Of a stretch of 64,000 bases of DNA, positions 11,635 to 24,719 are shown in pieces. The position numbers and the translations under genes are program-made. Origin of the DNA: Aporrectodea caliginosa. Lineage: Eukaryota > Annelida > Clitellata > Crassiclitellata > Lumbricidae. Position 1 is the first letter of the stretch; every line of letters starts with the position of its first letter. The notes beneath the pieces were generated by a model. That model saw nothing but the letters and a program-made list of their open reading frames with translations. It ran no database searches and was not told the origin of the DNA. The stretch lies in contig JACEVL010000807.1 of assembly GCA_020284085.1 (NCBI GenBank), positions 1,556,001-1,620,000 of the forward strand, given 5' to 3'.

Positions 11635-13754
11635 TATTTACCTATTTACTGGTCTTCTCTGATTCATCTTTAATAGATACGATAATAATTACATACAAGG
11701 AATAATTATAATGAGTCAATGATGATGGGCTAAATAATTAGGCTGTTATCGGCCTTGGCCATTATTTAGGCATGCCTCATTTGATCAGTCATGTGACTGT
11801 TTTCGTAGTAGTCCTAGTTGTGGAGCTAACCAATTATAATGATATAGGCCTATGTACGCAGAGAATGAAAACAAGCCAACGTGATCATGACTGCGGATGT
11901 TTCAAGGGAGGTCAAACATAATGAAACATTAGGCCTTATTGTATCATTGGCATGTTGTGGAAAGGTCCATTGTAGCAAAGGCATGTTGTGAAGCTTTAAG
12001 GAGATACTAGCCTTCCAGTTAAGATTTTTGCTATTTCGGCAGAAATGTCCATTCTGAGGAAGCTTTCCTCCTGCTCTCCCCCAGTGGCGTAAATCACGGG
12101 CGGGGGGGGGGGCAGAGGGGGACTGTCCCCAAAGTTTTTACTGAGGCCTATCCTATCCCCTCCAAAAAATGCAAAAATCCTGCCTCCAAAAAAATCTGTC
12201 TTCCAAAGTTATGTACAGATTTTCGCCTCTGCTCTCCCCGTTCGTTACAAGTTACAACGTCTTTGCTTTCATATTATGTTGTAACAGTGGATGATTAGGT
12301 CCTAAAGCTACAGCAATGACGACAACATCAACATCAACATAAACAAGAGCAGCAACAACAATAATGAATAAATAAATGTTAAATAATAGTTAGTTAATTA
12401 ACTAAACAAGACTGACGTTGATTAAAAGTATGCGAGGCGTCAGCTCAATATGACAAGATCGAGAACGTACGTAGGCCTAACATTCTCTTAGACTTGAGAT
12501 GGGAATGCCATTGAATCTGCTTCGCTATTCAGGGCGTCGCTGGGAATGGGTTATTTAATTGACTAATTATTGACCAGCTGCTTTCCTCATTCCCGCGGAC
12601 TCATCTACCTCTGCAGTGGGAAAGGAAGGACAGGGAGTTGGAGGATGGACGTCTAGTCAAGCCACTCCAAAAATCTATTCAAGCCGTTAGATGATTTAGA
12701 TCTATCATTGTTTGGATAGAATAGTTTGATTCCAGAAGGTATAGGTCCTCTCCTGTAGCGCATGCCCAGTTGCCCACAATGTCATAGACTATGACATTGT
12801 ACTCATAGAGCCCATATATATATAGCTAGGACCCAAATTCTCATATGGGATCCACATAGAGCGGTTCTATACAGCCCATATGGGCCCCATGGAAATACCG
12901 GCAGGACGGCTGGGCCACACAGGTAGCAGATAACATGGCAAAGTAGCCTATAAACATGTTGCTATCTAGAGCAGGTCTTGGTTCGTACCGTCGTGGCCTT
13001 TGAGAAAAGGAAGACCAAGTTGTGGGTACACACGTAGGCCTAGGCCTATACAGTATACAGAGAGCAGGCTTCGACAACAAGATAAACCTATATCAGCTGG
13101 TCGCAGACCTACATACGTATAGGTCTATGCAGGTTATGTAATGCACATTCATTCATTACTTCCTTCCTTCCATTCCTTCATTCATTCAGATCATTCATCT
13201 GTAACAGCGCCCCATACTATATGTATACATGTATGCGCTCCCCAGCCCAGCAAAAGAGAACAGTTTCAATTGCTGGACAAAGACGTTTATGGCATCACTG
13301 GCCAGGAGAATTATATAGGTACTGAAAATACTGATACAGATACTGCCTATACATACATACGTAAGTCTAGGCCTAAATTCTAATACTTTTCTAATATAGA
13401 TCTACGTAGGCCTGTATGCTAGTCCATGGTTTGCATGACGTAAACCTATATCGACTTGGAGTCACAATGGATTTTCCTGGACGATTATAACCATGACCTC
13501 TAATCACAGAGGATACTCACAAGATTTATTGAATTTATATTGCATCATATTTTACAAAGTTGTGCTATATTTACCAAGGCTAAAGGCCTATACTGTACGA
13601 ATTTTTTCTGAGCAGTGAGCACTCCTTCACTAATTGGACTTGAACCTGCTGTGTTTCACTCAAACTCCATCTTGGTACAGCTCATACACTATCGAATGAG
13701 ACTGTCTGGCCCTTTGGATCTTGACCCTGTGCCTATCGAGTTTGTTTTGATTAA

Positions 13755-14120
13755 GCGCCTGTGAATATGCTGGTTCCCACGAGTAGTGTTGTTTTCGTTA
13801 ACGCCGGGGGCGTAAAACTAAAACCCTTCCTAAACGAAAATTGCTTTTACAGGCACAAATTAGTTCCAACTGCACATTTTTTGTAGAACTGCACGCTAAA
13901 AAAGCCCTGCTGTGAATAAACTGGTTCCCGCGAGTAGTGTTGTTTTCGTTAACGAAGCCGAAAACGAAAAACGTTGTTAACGAAAACTAGAGGAAGGACG
14001 ATAACGAAACAAAAACTGAAACTAAAACCGTCGAAACTAATAATAACGAAATATACATAACGAAACCCGAAAACGAAAACACAAAAATTAACGAAAATCC
14101 ATCGTCGTCTTAGGATATTC
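13755..14120. repeat. CGAAAAC-rich repeat with a duplicated end
   Basis: The phrase CGAGTAGTGTTGTTTTCGTT occurs near 13779 and again, with one change just before it, near 13930. The second copy runs into dozens of AACGAAAAC/AACGAAAC words. The layout looks like an element inserted near, or duplicated beside, a relative. Confidence 0.55.
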
Positions 14121-14530
14121 AATGTCTTTGGTTATAGTAGTCCCTACACGTTTTATAATCAGCACTTAGTTCGGCAATCTTCCGATCTTTTGAATAATTT
14201 CTAAGATGTCGAAACTAAATTTAGGTGGTAGTCTGGTAGACCTATAAACTAGTGGAGACCTAAAACCCTATAGGGCCTATAGGACTATTTTAAGTATCGA
14301 TTCTAAACAGTTTGTAAGCACTCGTTATAACGAGTGCATTTTTGTTGGTGTAGGCCTAAAAGCTGTAGGCCTATAGGCCCTACGCTATGCGGGAAAAGAA
14401 TTGCCGGACTCGGCGAAATAACTAAAACTAATAGGCCTAATAACTAAAACACTAGCATAGCATGTGAAACTAATAATAACTCAAACTAAAACTTGGCGAA
14501 ATAAATAAAACTTCCGACTTCTATATAATA

Positions 14531-14541
14531 AATTGTGTGTG

Positions 14542-14601
<60 letters not shown>

Positions 14602-14607
14602 TGTACA

Positions 14608-14638
<31 letters not shown>

Positions 14639-14665
14639 ATGTGTGCGTGCGCGCGCGTGTGTGCA
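14531..14665. repeat. (GT)n microsatellite
   Basis: About 130 bp of GT repeat, with GTAT interruptions and a CGCGCG patch. Confidence 0.95.
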
Positions 14666-16322
14666 TGAGGCTCGACTTCCTAAGTTTCATGTGTAACAAG
14701 TTGCTCCTTTAATTAGGTCAACCTTGTCTCTATGAATAAACGAACGAATATTGATTGATTGATTGATTGACAGGTATGACTGCTGGAACTGTTCAAACAA
14801 TCTGGCTCTTAATTTGATACAAAGAATTTGATATAAGCCGTTGCATAATATATGCTGCAGGTCCTCCCGGGCCGGCCGCGGCTTTTCTCTGGAGTTGAAA
14901 AATTTCAAAGATTTACATTCATGTTCACTGAGCACGGTAACGTTGGCCTACTGTAATTAAGTTACAGCAGTGGCGCTATTGTGACTAAGGATTGAGGCAT
15001 CCTATACGAAAAACTTAATTAGGATGCACGAAAGGTGTTCTAGTGTAGGCCCACGCCCTGAGTTTATGGCGCTACACTCCGGCCGCTTACGGTGAATACA
15101 TGATTCGCCTCGTACAATGCAATACAATTAGAAATGTATAGCGCGTACGTCTTGCACGGGAGCGCGTTTGCGCTGTGTAGTAATCAAGGAATTTATAAAA
15201 AGGTCCTTGCAATGTCATGTATTCGGAGTGGACATGAAATGCATGTAGCCTACTATCCTTTAAGGACAACAGAAATTTTATCCCTCGTGTCCAATACCGT
15301 AAATTGATGCGAGTAATATGAGTAATTGTAATTGAACATTTGTATAGCGCCACTCACAGATTCAGAGGCGCTCCCGACACAGGGCTCTATACCACATAAG
15401 ATTAATATTATAGTCTTCAGTCTTTGACAAACTACTATATAATAATAGTTCCATTTCTTGAACCTTAGTTTTATATTTTGAACTCTTATGCCTATCAGGC
15501 CTTATCTTAATATCTTAATAATTATTATTCTGTTGAACTCGTTTGCAATCAGTTGCGGTGTGTCAGCTGTTTTGAGAGTCAAATATCAGATATAATAATG
15601 CAAAACAATCGCTAGGTGGTTTTATGTCATTAACGTAATCCCTCTAGGAATAAATCTTAATCGCATTGGCAGGGCCTGCACTGGGATCTGGGTATTTTAC
15701 ATAGCAATCTTGGGATTTTTCTAAGGTCTACAGACTAGTTTTTACCGTACTTTCCAACAGTGGCAGCAGTATTAAGTTTAGAAAAAATAACTGGGGGGTT
15801 AGACGTTGATTTATGTGCATTTTTTGTGTGAAATGTAGACTTTACTATGGGACCCTAAGAAAGATAGGGGGGTTGAACTTGAACCCCACCCCCGGCAATT
15901 CTCACCCTGAGTGGCAGCAAATCAGTTTAGAAAATCTCGCTCAGTCTGAAAGACGTTTATTATTATTTAACTTGTAAACATTGTATTTTTTCATTTCAAT
16001 GTTATTTCTTTAGATGTTCTTAGCTCAGCATTTTTTTCTGTGTCTGTCACGTGATTGTTAAAACGCATTTCATATTTTCGGCGCAACTTTCTCCTGTTCA
16101 GTAACTTGGGATTTTTGGCCAGTATTGGGAATTTTCTGGCAAGAGCTTGTGATTTCAAAATGTGGAGAGTGGTCGCGCTGGTCTTATCGCATGGGGTCCT
16201 TGGGTCAATAACAAGGGTCACGTTGTGGCCGACTCAGTTTCTTGGGTCATCTGGAAACTTTAAAGATTTACTAATTTTATTTCCTGTGGACAGTGTCCAG
16301 CTGTAAGAAGGTTGTTGGCAAG

Positions 16323-19300
16323 ATGGCAAAGGCGATTATACCCAAACTAGAGCAGCTGTCATCGCTAGTCATTCGTGTTCTTGGGTGTAACCCTGGTCTG
16401 CACACATTACAAGGAACGAACACCTATTTAGTAGGGACCGGTAGGAGGTTCGTGAGAAATCTCATTCATTCAGGGTATTTTATTTGCGTGGCGGCATTTT
16501 CCGCCGCAGAACCACCACGCATTTTATAAAGTATGGGGTTGCGGTCAGGATGAATGAAGAATCGTACGACGAAGCGTGGGCAGGGATGAGCAAAGAGGAA
16601 GGTAGCAGAGGGTGTGGTGCGGCAGAGCGTGTCAGACTGAACTTTGGGCAAACTTATAGTATCGTGGGCTGAAGGCTTATACAGTATTTTGGGGCAAGCT
16701 GCGCGCATCCCGGACGTTATCAGGTTTTCTAATTCGTAGTGGATCCGTTCACGCCCCGGGCGTTAGCGGAACCCCAGTACTACATTCACGCCCGTCGCGT
16801 TGTTGGCTAAAGCAGGCATGGGCAACTTCTTTTAATACTAATAGGTGTGGTAACTTATGAAGAAAAGTATGATTGATACGAGAGGCCCATTAGGAACTAT
16901 TTTAAGTACTTTGTACATAGATGCATGCTTGCATACATACATACTGAACCAAAGACACTCCTCTGTCCTGAGTCCTCCTCTAGCTCTTACCTGTGTTGCC
17001 CCTCCATTTCATAAGACCATCCACTGTTGTCATAATTTTATGGGTCTGCCTAATGGACTTCTGGATCTTGACATGGAGTCGAATCTGACGTACAGTCAGA
17101 TTCGTGTATCGATTTGGTTTTGACTGAGCCCTCAGTGAATAAGCTGGCTCCCACAATACAGCTTCATTGGGTGCTGTAGAAATATTGAGATTACAATTAC
17201 ATATATCCTTTAATTGTTAATTAACTGCACACATAATTTATAGAGCAACAGTAGACAGTGTTTGTTAATTGCTATTGTTAATTCATACTATTATCTAGAT
17301 GTATTTTTTATGTACACCTACAGCGTTATGTCTGTTGTTAACACATTAAACGAATATATGATGATGATAAGTGTATGTAATGTAAATTGAACATTTATGT
17401 AGTGCCCTTTCAAGATATCTACTCAGAGGCGCTCTCTGCGCTAGCCGATATGATATTAAATGTCATTACAAAGGAATGTGTTACATCAGTTAGCAAAACA
17501 ATTATATCGGATTCCACGATTAGCTATGTGGTATTTATAACAGCCACTGACTGTAATTTCACTCTTGCCATTATAGCCGAGTGATAGTAGGATTTGCACT
17601 ACAAAGTTTTTGCCAGAGAATGCAATGATATAATGTTGTTAGAAATTTGTTGAGCCTGACTGGTTTTAATTAGGAATCTGTTGATGATGACTCTGTTTAA
17701 GGCGAATCTTGGTGGACACAGGAGAGGCCACAAATGATGAATATATCGCAAATCTTCATAAAGCCCTTGACGATCACAAGACTGGCATCCAGGAAATTAT
17801 ACTAACCCACTGGCATCCTGATCATATTGGAGGCGTCTCAGATATCTGCAAAAATGTCACTAAGGGTACGGGTTGCTGACAATAATCATGCGTTGTTCAT
17901 AAGCAAGACTCTGATGAGTCTCGCTTGAAGTGGCACTATATAAATTTTAAATTACAATTACAAAGTAATTTAGTACCCATTGTTTGTATATGACAAGCCT
18001 GTATTCTTGCTCAAATGTGCCTGCCTGCCCTCAGGAGCTTTATTGCCATGTTTCGGAATCTGCCACTGCCTGTAGCACTAATGATGCCAGGTGGTGCCAG
18101 TCCCAAACCTGAAAAAGGAGGAGGGAAACGTCAACGGGCCTGGTAGCCATAAGATATCAGTAAAGGTTTGCTTTGAAATTCTGTGGCATATCGATTTAAA
18201 TCAGTTTTTATATTGTGTTTATTTTTTATTCTTTTGGCGTTTTAGATTTTGGTACAACCGTCAGCAAGCTGAAACGGATTTCTGTGACAGATGAAGCTCT
18301 CGGTTCAGATTGTCAATATACTTTCATTGAAGATGGGCATCGTTTTGTTACAGATGGAGCCACTCTGAAGTACGTAAGGCCTAGTGAAGTTGTCTTAACT
18401 GGTTGATTTATCAAGTCTTCAGAAAAACTTCAGAGTGAAATTAGCACAAAGGCATTATGTTCATATTTTTCAAAATTTTAATTAGTTGCAGTAAGGTGTA
18501 GGCTAGATTATTTTTATTCTCTACTTTGCAATGTTGCTGTTGTCCACTTTTTTTGTACATTAAGTGATTCTTGAAATGTCCCAGTTTTAACATATCTAGT
18601 ATTTTCAAATCTATGCTCTGATGATATTGGTATTTTTGATTTTATTCATCTGAGTCTTCTGGTGGTCCTGTGGCTTTCCATGACCTCCGAAAATGCAACC
18701 TTGTTATGCTCTGTATAACTGACTGAACAGAATTATCCATAAATAGTAAACTGCAAAAATTTGTAAAAAATTTCTTTCAATACGAATCTGGCAAGTGCTG
18801 ACATGTCTCATATATTTGCAGGAAAGCATATGTGATTGTAGTGAACAAAATGGACTAAGTCCGAATTTTTGCTTTAATGATAAAAATGTATTTGCTACAT
18901 AACTCTGAGCATTAACATTTGCGCCAACAGTAGACAGTGTTTGTAAAGAATCTTAGAAGATGCTAACGATGCTACAGAAATTGTCATAATGACAATTACA
19001 AATTCGAAGACATATATGAGAAAATCTGCAGCACTTGGCGGCAAACGAATGGCAGATGAGGATCCAGCACAGTTGTTGATAAAGTGAAATGGTTGCATTT
19101 CAGAGCCGTGTACACTCCAGGTCACACAGACGACCATATGGCACTCTACCTGGAAGAGGAGAATGCCGTCTTCTCTGGCGACTGTGTCCTTGGGGAAGGA
19201 ACTTGTGTACGTATCTGAAATCTTAGCTGGACTGTGAAAGTCTTTATGGTTTGTCTTGTTCAATGCCCATCTGCTAAAAACCTTCAAGTTGCATACAACC

Positions 19301-19571
19301 AAGCTTCATAGAAATAATTAGCAGAACAATGTAATAGACTAATTTGGAAGAGCAGCTTTGCGTACCGTAACTTTGTGCAACAGATTCAGATGGGCAGATG
19401 ACTGGCTAGTGGCTACCCGCCCGCATATGCCAAGGTTAAGAAAACTGAAGTCGCTAACACTTCATACCAGGACATGCTGCACCAGGACTAGCTAAGGTAC
19501 TGCTCTTCTATATCTTATTAACTTGTAAGCAGAAATGCATCTTTGACATTCTGTGATTGGAAATAAACAAA

Positions 19572-19602
<31 letters not shown>

Positions 19603-21195
19603 CTTAGAGTTCAGTTAAGCAAGAGATTGAAAGATGTTGTTTACCTCTTGTTAAGGTTTTCGAAGACCTGCATGACTACATGAAGTCACTGGAAGCTATC
19701 TTAAGGTTGAAGCCATCGGTCATTTATCCGGGTCATGGTCCCGTTGTCATGGATCCACTGGGGCATGTGACGATGTACATCAATCACCGCAACATGAGAG
19801 AATCGCAGATCTTGGAGGCTTTCCGTACTCTTGACCGTGAAGGGACTCCTGTGACAGCAATGGATCTTGTAAAAGTAGTTTATGTGGTAAGATTACAAAG
19901 TGTCTGTTTGGGGCAAGCGTATGGTCATATACCCGTTGCCTTGTTGTCATGTTGGTTTTTTTGCAAGGCCAAGGATATGATAAACACCAAGGATGTGATG
20001 TACATTAGAGATTATAACATGATTTATTGTAATATGAATTCTGATATACCACATGTGGTCAGGAATGTGGATCCCAAACTTAAAAAATCGCCTACAGAAA
20101 AAACTTTGTACAGTGACCTCATCATAATGTGTTCTTGAAGCGGCTACTGAAGACCGTTATTACAAGGTTTGATATATAGTGAAAGGATGTGTTATGTTGT
20201 AAATGCTGTACTGAAGTCAAGATGTTGGATATGCTGAAGAAGTGACGATTAACAGTTTTAAAGTTCTGATGAGTTAGCTTGGATTGCTTTGGACACAAAT
20301 TTGGAAAAGTTATCAAGTTAATATACACAGTCAAGAGATAGAAATGAAGTAGCTATAGCTGCAATAAAGTGCTTATACCCATGATTATGTTATATTGTAT
20401 ATCTCAGGAATTTAATTTGAGCGGCTGAATAAGATTTTCATTGAAATTGTGCCTTTTTAATTTAGTGCTGATAATGATGATTGCCCGCTGAAGAAATCTG
20501 TATTTGATTGTTTGCTTGTATCATTTTATCATTTTGTCTGTTGAAGGATGTGCCAGAGAGCCTCCATTTATCAGCCGCTGGAAACGTTATGAATCATCTG
20601 ACCAAGCTAGTGAAGGACAACAAAGTTGGTAAGTAGATGGCACTGCATTACTCATGCAATATGGACGGTAAGTTCGATAAGGTGAAGACCATGACTGTTT
20701 CAGTAACAGTTGAAGACTTGGTAATGCAGCTGATGCCACTTTTAGCCGAAGTTGAGCATTGCATTTCCGATCTAAGCTTTGGGGGATTGTAACATTGCAC
20801 CAAATTATCATTAATATACTTTAATGCAATAAACTAGAAAGATGTACTGTGAATTTTGAAGTACGTGTATATGAGAAATTGTGGTGCATAGTAGAAATAT
20901 TTGATCTAAACTGCCGACCTTGCATTTTCTACACTAGAAATTAAACTTTTGCAATGGAATCTCATATTTGTATAGATGGAGTTCTTTCCGTACTTGCTCT
21001 GGATAGCCCTGGTTTCAACTGCATTTTTCCAATGCACTTTGCTTCAGTCTTTAGTCTTTTCCGACCTCTTCCAACATATTCTGTTTAGGTTTTTAAACTA
21101 CTTTGATGAAACTGTTGATTGAATTTTTTCTAGAACGTATCGTCGATGGTGACGAAACTAAATGGAAGCTCAAAACGGAACCAAGCAAATACTGA
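16323..21195 (+). CDS. LACTB2: LACTB2, metallo-beta-lactamase-fold endoribonuclease
   Basis: LACTB2 is known in vertebrates as a mitochondrial single-strand-specific endoribonuclease of the glyoxalase II-like metallo-beta-lactamase family. Seven exons join in phase: 16323-16447, 17702-17865, 18246-18369, 19104-19206, 19656-19886, 20547-20628 and 21134-21195. They give 296 residues, against 288 in human. The start ATG heads [11 protein letters not shown] and leads into the conserved RVLGCNPG and [12 protein letters not shown] segments. Metal ligands are all present: THWHPDH (H78, H80, D82, H83), PGHTDDH (H145), SGDCVLGEG (D164) and YPGHGP (H199). The C-terminal helical part ([22 protein letters not shown]) ends in KWKLK, as in human. 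The acceptor of exon 2 (TTTAAG at 17696-17701) has a weak pyrimidine tract. The copy looks intact and active. Confidence 0.95.
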
Positions 21196-22504
21196 TAGCA
21201 GTCGAACGTTGTCATGGATTAGCTGCTTCCAATCAACTTAAGCATTCGGATATTTTACCATAATCAGTTGTTAAGCACTTAATTGTTGTTGATTGTACAG
21301 TGTTACTCTTTTGTTACTCAAAACGAGCATGTAGCTGAAAGTAAAGGAGACGTTTTTTTCCTGTGTAAAAATGAATTAATCTGCAATTTTCTGAAGGAAT
21401 ATCAGCATGTACAATTTCATCATAGTTTTATTCCTGTTTTATGTCTATCAAACAAGTTGCTTTTGTGTTAACTGTTCTTGGTGAACGAGTTTTTTCTGTT
21501 GCTGGACCTATTTTTTGAAACTTCCTGTATCTCTTAAATCTGCTGAGTTTTTTATGTCATTTCATTCTTGGCCTATTAAAGAATGTTGTGAAGACTTGCC
21601 TTTTTGAAATTGCTTATCCACCATAGATTGCTGCTGTGTGTAGTAGACTGATCATCTGGATATTGACCTGATAATGACCTGGGTTTGATGTGCCATCTGT
21701 TGATACATTTTGTATTAGACTTCGGTGCTATAGAAGTTACTAATTAATTAATTAATTAATTCTGTAATGAATTTAATTTAAATTATCACTCTGCAAAGTA
21801 ACATAAGCTTACTCTCATGGTCATATATATTCATTTGCTATCATATATATTCATATGATTTATTCTGTACATGTGTAAGAAACTTGAAGCTGTGGTGCCA
21901 TGCCTCTGGAGTTTTACATTGTATTATAATTAGTCTGGAAACTTCGTTAGCAATGTTCGACACAGCACACAAGGCTTTTCATAAACAGTTTGTGTCACCT
22001 TATCATTTTACTAGATTATCTGATTGGGTATGCTACTAGGACCCTTACTGAGCCCATGTGGGTCCTATGCAATGTTCATGAACATTCTGGCAAATGTGTG
22101 CATATTTGTCTAAAAGTACAGTTAAAAAATTGTTAAACTACCAATAATTAAGTCCAGTCTTTTCGACAAGGTAATTCATTCCCAATGGATCCTTTATTGG
22201 GCACCCATCAAAGCGAAATAAATTAGCAGGTGAAGAAATGCTACTGACCTTTGTATAGGTCCTATAAGATTAGACAAAGGAATGTAGTGAATGTGTTTAA
22301 TGCTCAGATAATGATAAATGTAAGGTATGTTCTGTAATTGAAGTTTGATTATGTACTCCAGCAGGCACACAGGTTGGTCTGCAAAATATACACATACATG
22401 TATAGTTATGGCCTATCACTGGTTTAAATTGGCTAAATCCCTGCATAATTGGCTGCCAACAGAAAAGCGAATAACTCGAGACTGGGCTAATTCTATACAA
22501 TCGT

Positions 22505-22600
22505 AATCTCCAAACTTCTAAAGCGCTACTTGAAATCCAAGTGCAGGGCACCAGCTTATTCACGAGTGCTGCGTCTAGTCCAAAAATCCGAGAGAGTAGT
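22505..22600 (+). repeat. Dispersed repeat 'CTAAAGCGCTACT' family
   Basis: The segment reads CTTCTAAAGCGCTACT, then CACCAGCTTATTCACGAGTG, then CTGCGTCTAGTC. Diverged relatives lie at 31848-31945, 2065-2160 and 58268-58330. The shared order of blocks shows a repeat family. Its class is unknown. Confidence 0.6.
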
Positions 22601-22769
22601 CCGAAGGAGGTCCGAGTCCGGTTTCCAGAGGATCAGAGGGGTCAGAGTAGCTGCTAAGGCGGGTGTCGTTTCAGTCAACCATTCTATTTACAATGAAGTC
22701 TTTGCTGACTTCAAAGACCATGCAATCTGTTGTCAACCTGGTTTTCTGACTTTCTAAATTCTAATTCTG

Positions 22770-22905
22770 ACTACTATGGACAAGGACGGTTCTTGGTAGT
22801 GGGCCCCATTAGGCCCTTTCTGTTGATCCAAAACTCTGGAACTTTGGGGAATCGTTTGCTTTCTGTTCTGGCCTTCAAATCTCAACTAAAAGCTCATCCT
22901 TCCTG
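22770..22905 (+). mobile_element. Decayed LINE ORF2 tail
   Basis: Translating across frame breaks gives LSVDPKLWN, then AFKSQLKAH. These match the FSVAGPxLWN...FKxxLKTHLF signature that ends ORF2 of many CR1/L2/Jockey-type non-LTR retrotransposons. The copy is frameshifted. Confidence 0.55.
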
Positions 22906-23017
22906 GACTCGTTTTCTCCGTAGGCCTACGTGGGCTGTTTTCCGCGTCTTTCTGGCTCTCTTCTTTGGGTTTTCTTTTTTTCGAACGCATATAATTATGT
23001 GTATGAGTTTTATCGGG

Positions 23018-23275
23018 AACCGATAGCGCATTGGATAAGATCTGGCGTAGAGAGCGAGAGGTACCGAGTTCGAGTCCCGTAGGGCGGATATGCTTTGTAG
23101 GCTGCTATTAGCGCCGTGTATTGCAGGTTGTCTGTTCTGTTAGTAGTTAAGATTTATGTCTTCTGTCATTTGTGTTCTTGTGAATTGTTTCAATTGCATA
23201 ATTGTACACTGTAACTGGTTGCGATTTGTCAACCGGATTGTTGCAATAAACGAAAATATTATTATTATTATTTAC
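23018..23275 (+). repeat. tRNA-derived SINE
   Basis: An A-box-like GATAGCGCATTGGATAAGA is followed about 35 bp later by a B-box-like GAGTTCGAGTCCC. The body ends in CAATAAACGAAAAT and an (ATT)n tail. The T stem does not pair perfectly and no acceptor stem can be formed, so this is not an intact tRNA gene. Confidence 0.6.
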
Positions 23276-23977
23276 ATAGCTGAGGATCTTGACGCAGTGA
23301 TATTGCATAATAGGTCTATGCCTACTGGCCTGTGGTGCGCCTTTCAGTTAATCGTAGTCTATGTTCTAGCCAAGGACACGGAAATTGTCTAAACTAGACA
23401 TCTAGGTACTGTTAGCAGCTAATTTTTTAAAGTAAAATACCTGAACGAATCATTATAGTTTGTTATACATTTTATGCGCACGTTTTTTTTATATGCAACC
23501 TCTCTTTGGGTCTGTGTTTTGGTCGTAACTGAGGACGCTGTATTATCGCCCGGACTGTATTGCAAATAACAGCAGTATAAGCATTGATATTTTCATGAAT
23601 GGCGCAGTGCTTTCAGCTTAGACTGTCTTTGAGCCTAACTGCCAAAGGTTGAGCCTAACTGACAAGAGATCTGCTATTAATGAACCAGACTGACTAAAGA
23701 TCTACTATTAGACAGCTATTGAGATTCACCTTTTCTCTAATCGTTGACCCAGAACCAATACGTATTTTATGTAATTTGATAATGCTGTCCTTGCAAAGTT
23801 AAGAAGTTTGAAGCCTGACAACAGGAAACATTGAGTACCATTAACAATCTGGAAGTGGTAAGCTTTCAGTTAAGAGCAAAACAGTCTTGCTAGGAGAGTT
23901 GTGAAGATGAGATATACCAGCAGCTGTCAATGAACGCCAGCCAAAAAGACGTGTACCAGGAACAACATACTTTCCAG

Positions 23978-24251
23978 GGGTGCGGGCCGAATCCCCGAAA
24001 CCCGAATCCCCGAAAGGAATTTCGGCCGGATCCCCGAAAATGATTTTCTAAGTCCGACCCGAATGAATATCATCAACAAATACATATTTGAATAGGCAGT
24101 ATATCGTATACATCAAGGCCACGCTAGGTCTTTGTCATGTTTACAATTTAACTTTGAATAGCTCGGCCGCTTTACAGAAAACTGTTTTCGGGAAATCGGG
24201 CTTTTGTCTCTTTTCAGCGTTTTCGGGGTTTCGGGGATTCGGGCTGACCCC
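23978..24251. mobile_element. hAT-like MITE with CCCGAAA-rich termini
   Basis: The element starts GGGTGCGGGCCGAATCCCCG and ends GGGGATTCGGGCTGACCCC, so its termini are inverted repeats. A perfect 8-bp direct repeat, CTTTCCAG, abuts both ends (23970-23977 and 24252-24259). Eight-base target duplications are typical of hAT transposons. There is no coding capacity. A diverged second copy lies at about 61563-61829. Confidence 0.8.
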
Positions 24252-24719
24252 CTTTCCAGCAGATGTTAATGGAAGAGAGGATTGACTTTTTATAGAGAAA
24301 CAGGGTGTAGCCATGGAAGATGAATAGAATGGCAACTGATTTGTGCATGCTTTGTATATGATGAGTATCAGCTGGAAATGCATAAGACAAGATGCTAGTA
24401 TAGGGAATGAAGATCAGTTGTGATATGGTAAGAGCACAGAATCAAACCTGGGACAATCTTCTGCCATAAGGATATTGTTTTGATTGAATACTCTTAGGTT
24501 GACTTAACCTTTTGTCCACCAGGGTTATTATTTTGGCTCAAATTTTTGTGTGGGATGATCTCCATCATGTGGTTCAAGCATATGCCATTGGCTTCTGTTG
24601 CCATATGTTAAGGACTCTACTTCATCACCAAAGGTGGGTTGAGAGTGCCTTTCTTAAAGTACAGTGCTATATAACCTCCTGATTACATTCTTGGTTATAT
24701 CTCTGTAGATACATAGACG

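Larger units (their letters stand above)
11640..16322. other. Intergenic sequence between the KLF gene and LACTB2
   Basis: No gene was seen. Contents include a G-run repeat at about 12082-12190 (related to 5414-5490), a CGAAAAC-rich block at 13755-14120, and a long (GT)n tract at 14531-14665. A LINE 3'-end fragment lies at about 15325-15390. The last 270 bases before LACTB2 probably hold its promoter, but no motif stands out. Confidence 0.5.
21196..24719. other. LACTB2 3' UTR and intergenic sequence
   Basis: A candidate ATTAAA signal lies at 21575-21580, about 380 nt after the LACTB2 stop. Further on are a dispersed repeat (22505-22600), a decayed LINE tail (about 22770-22905), a tRNA-derived SINE (23018-23275) and a MITE (23978-24251). 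No gene was seen. Confidence 0.5.

Noticed and set aside
23018..23092. Possible intact tRNA gene
   Set aside because: A and B boxes are present, but acceptor and T stems do not pair well; it fits a SINE head better.
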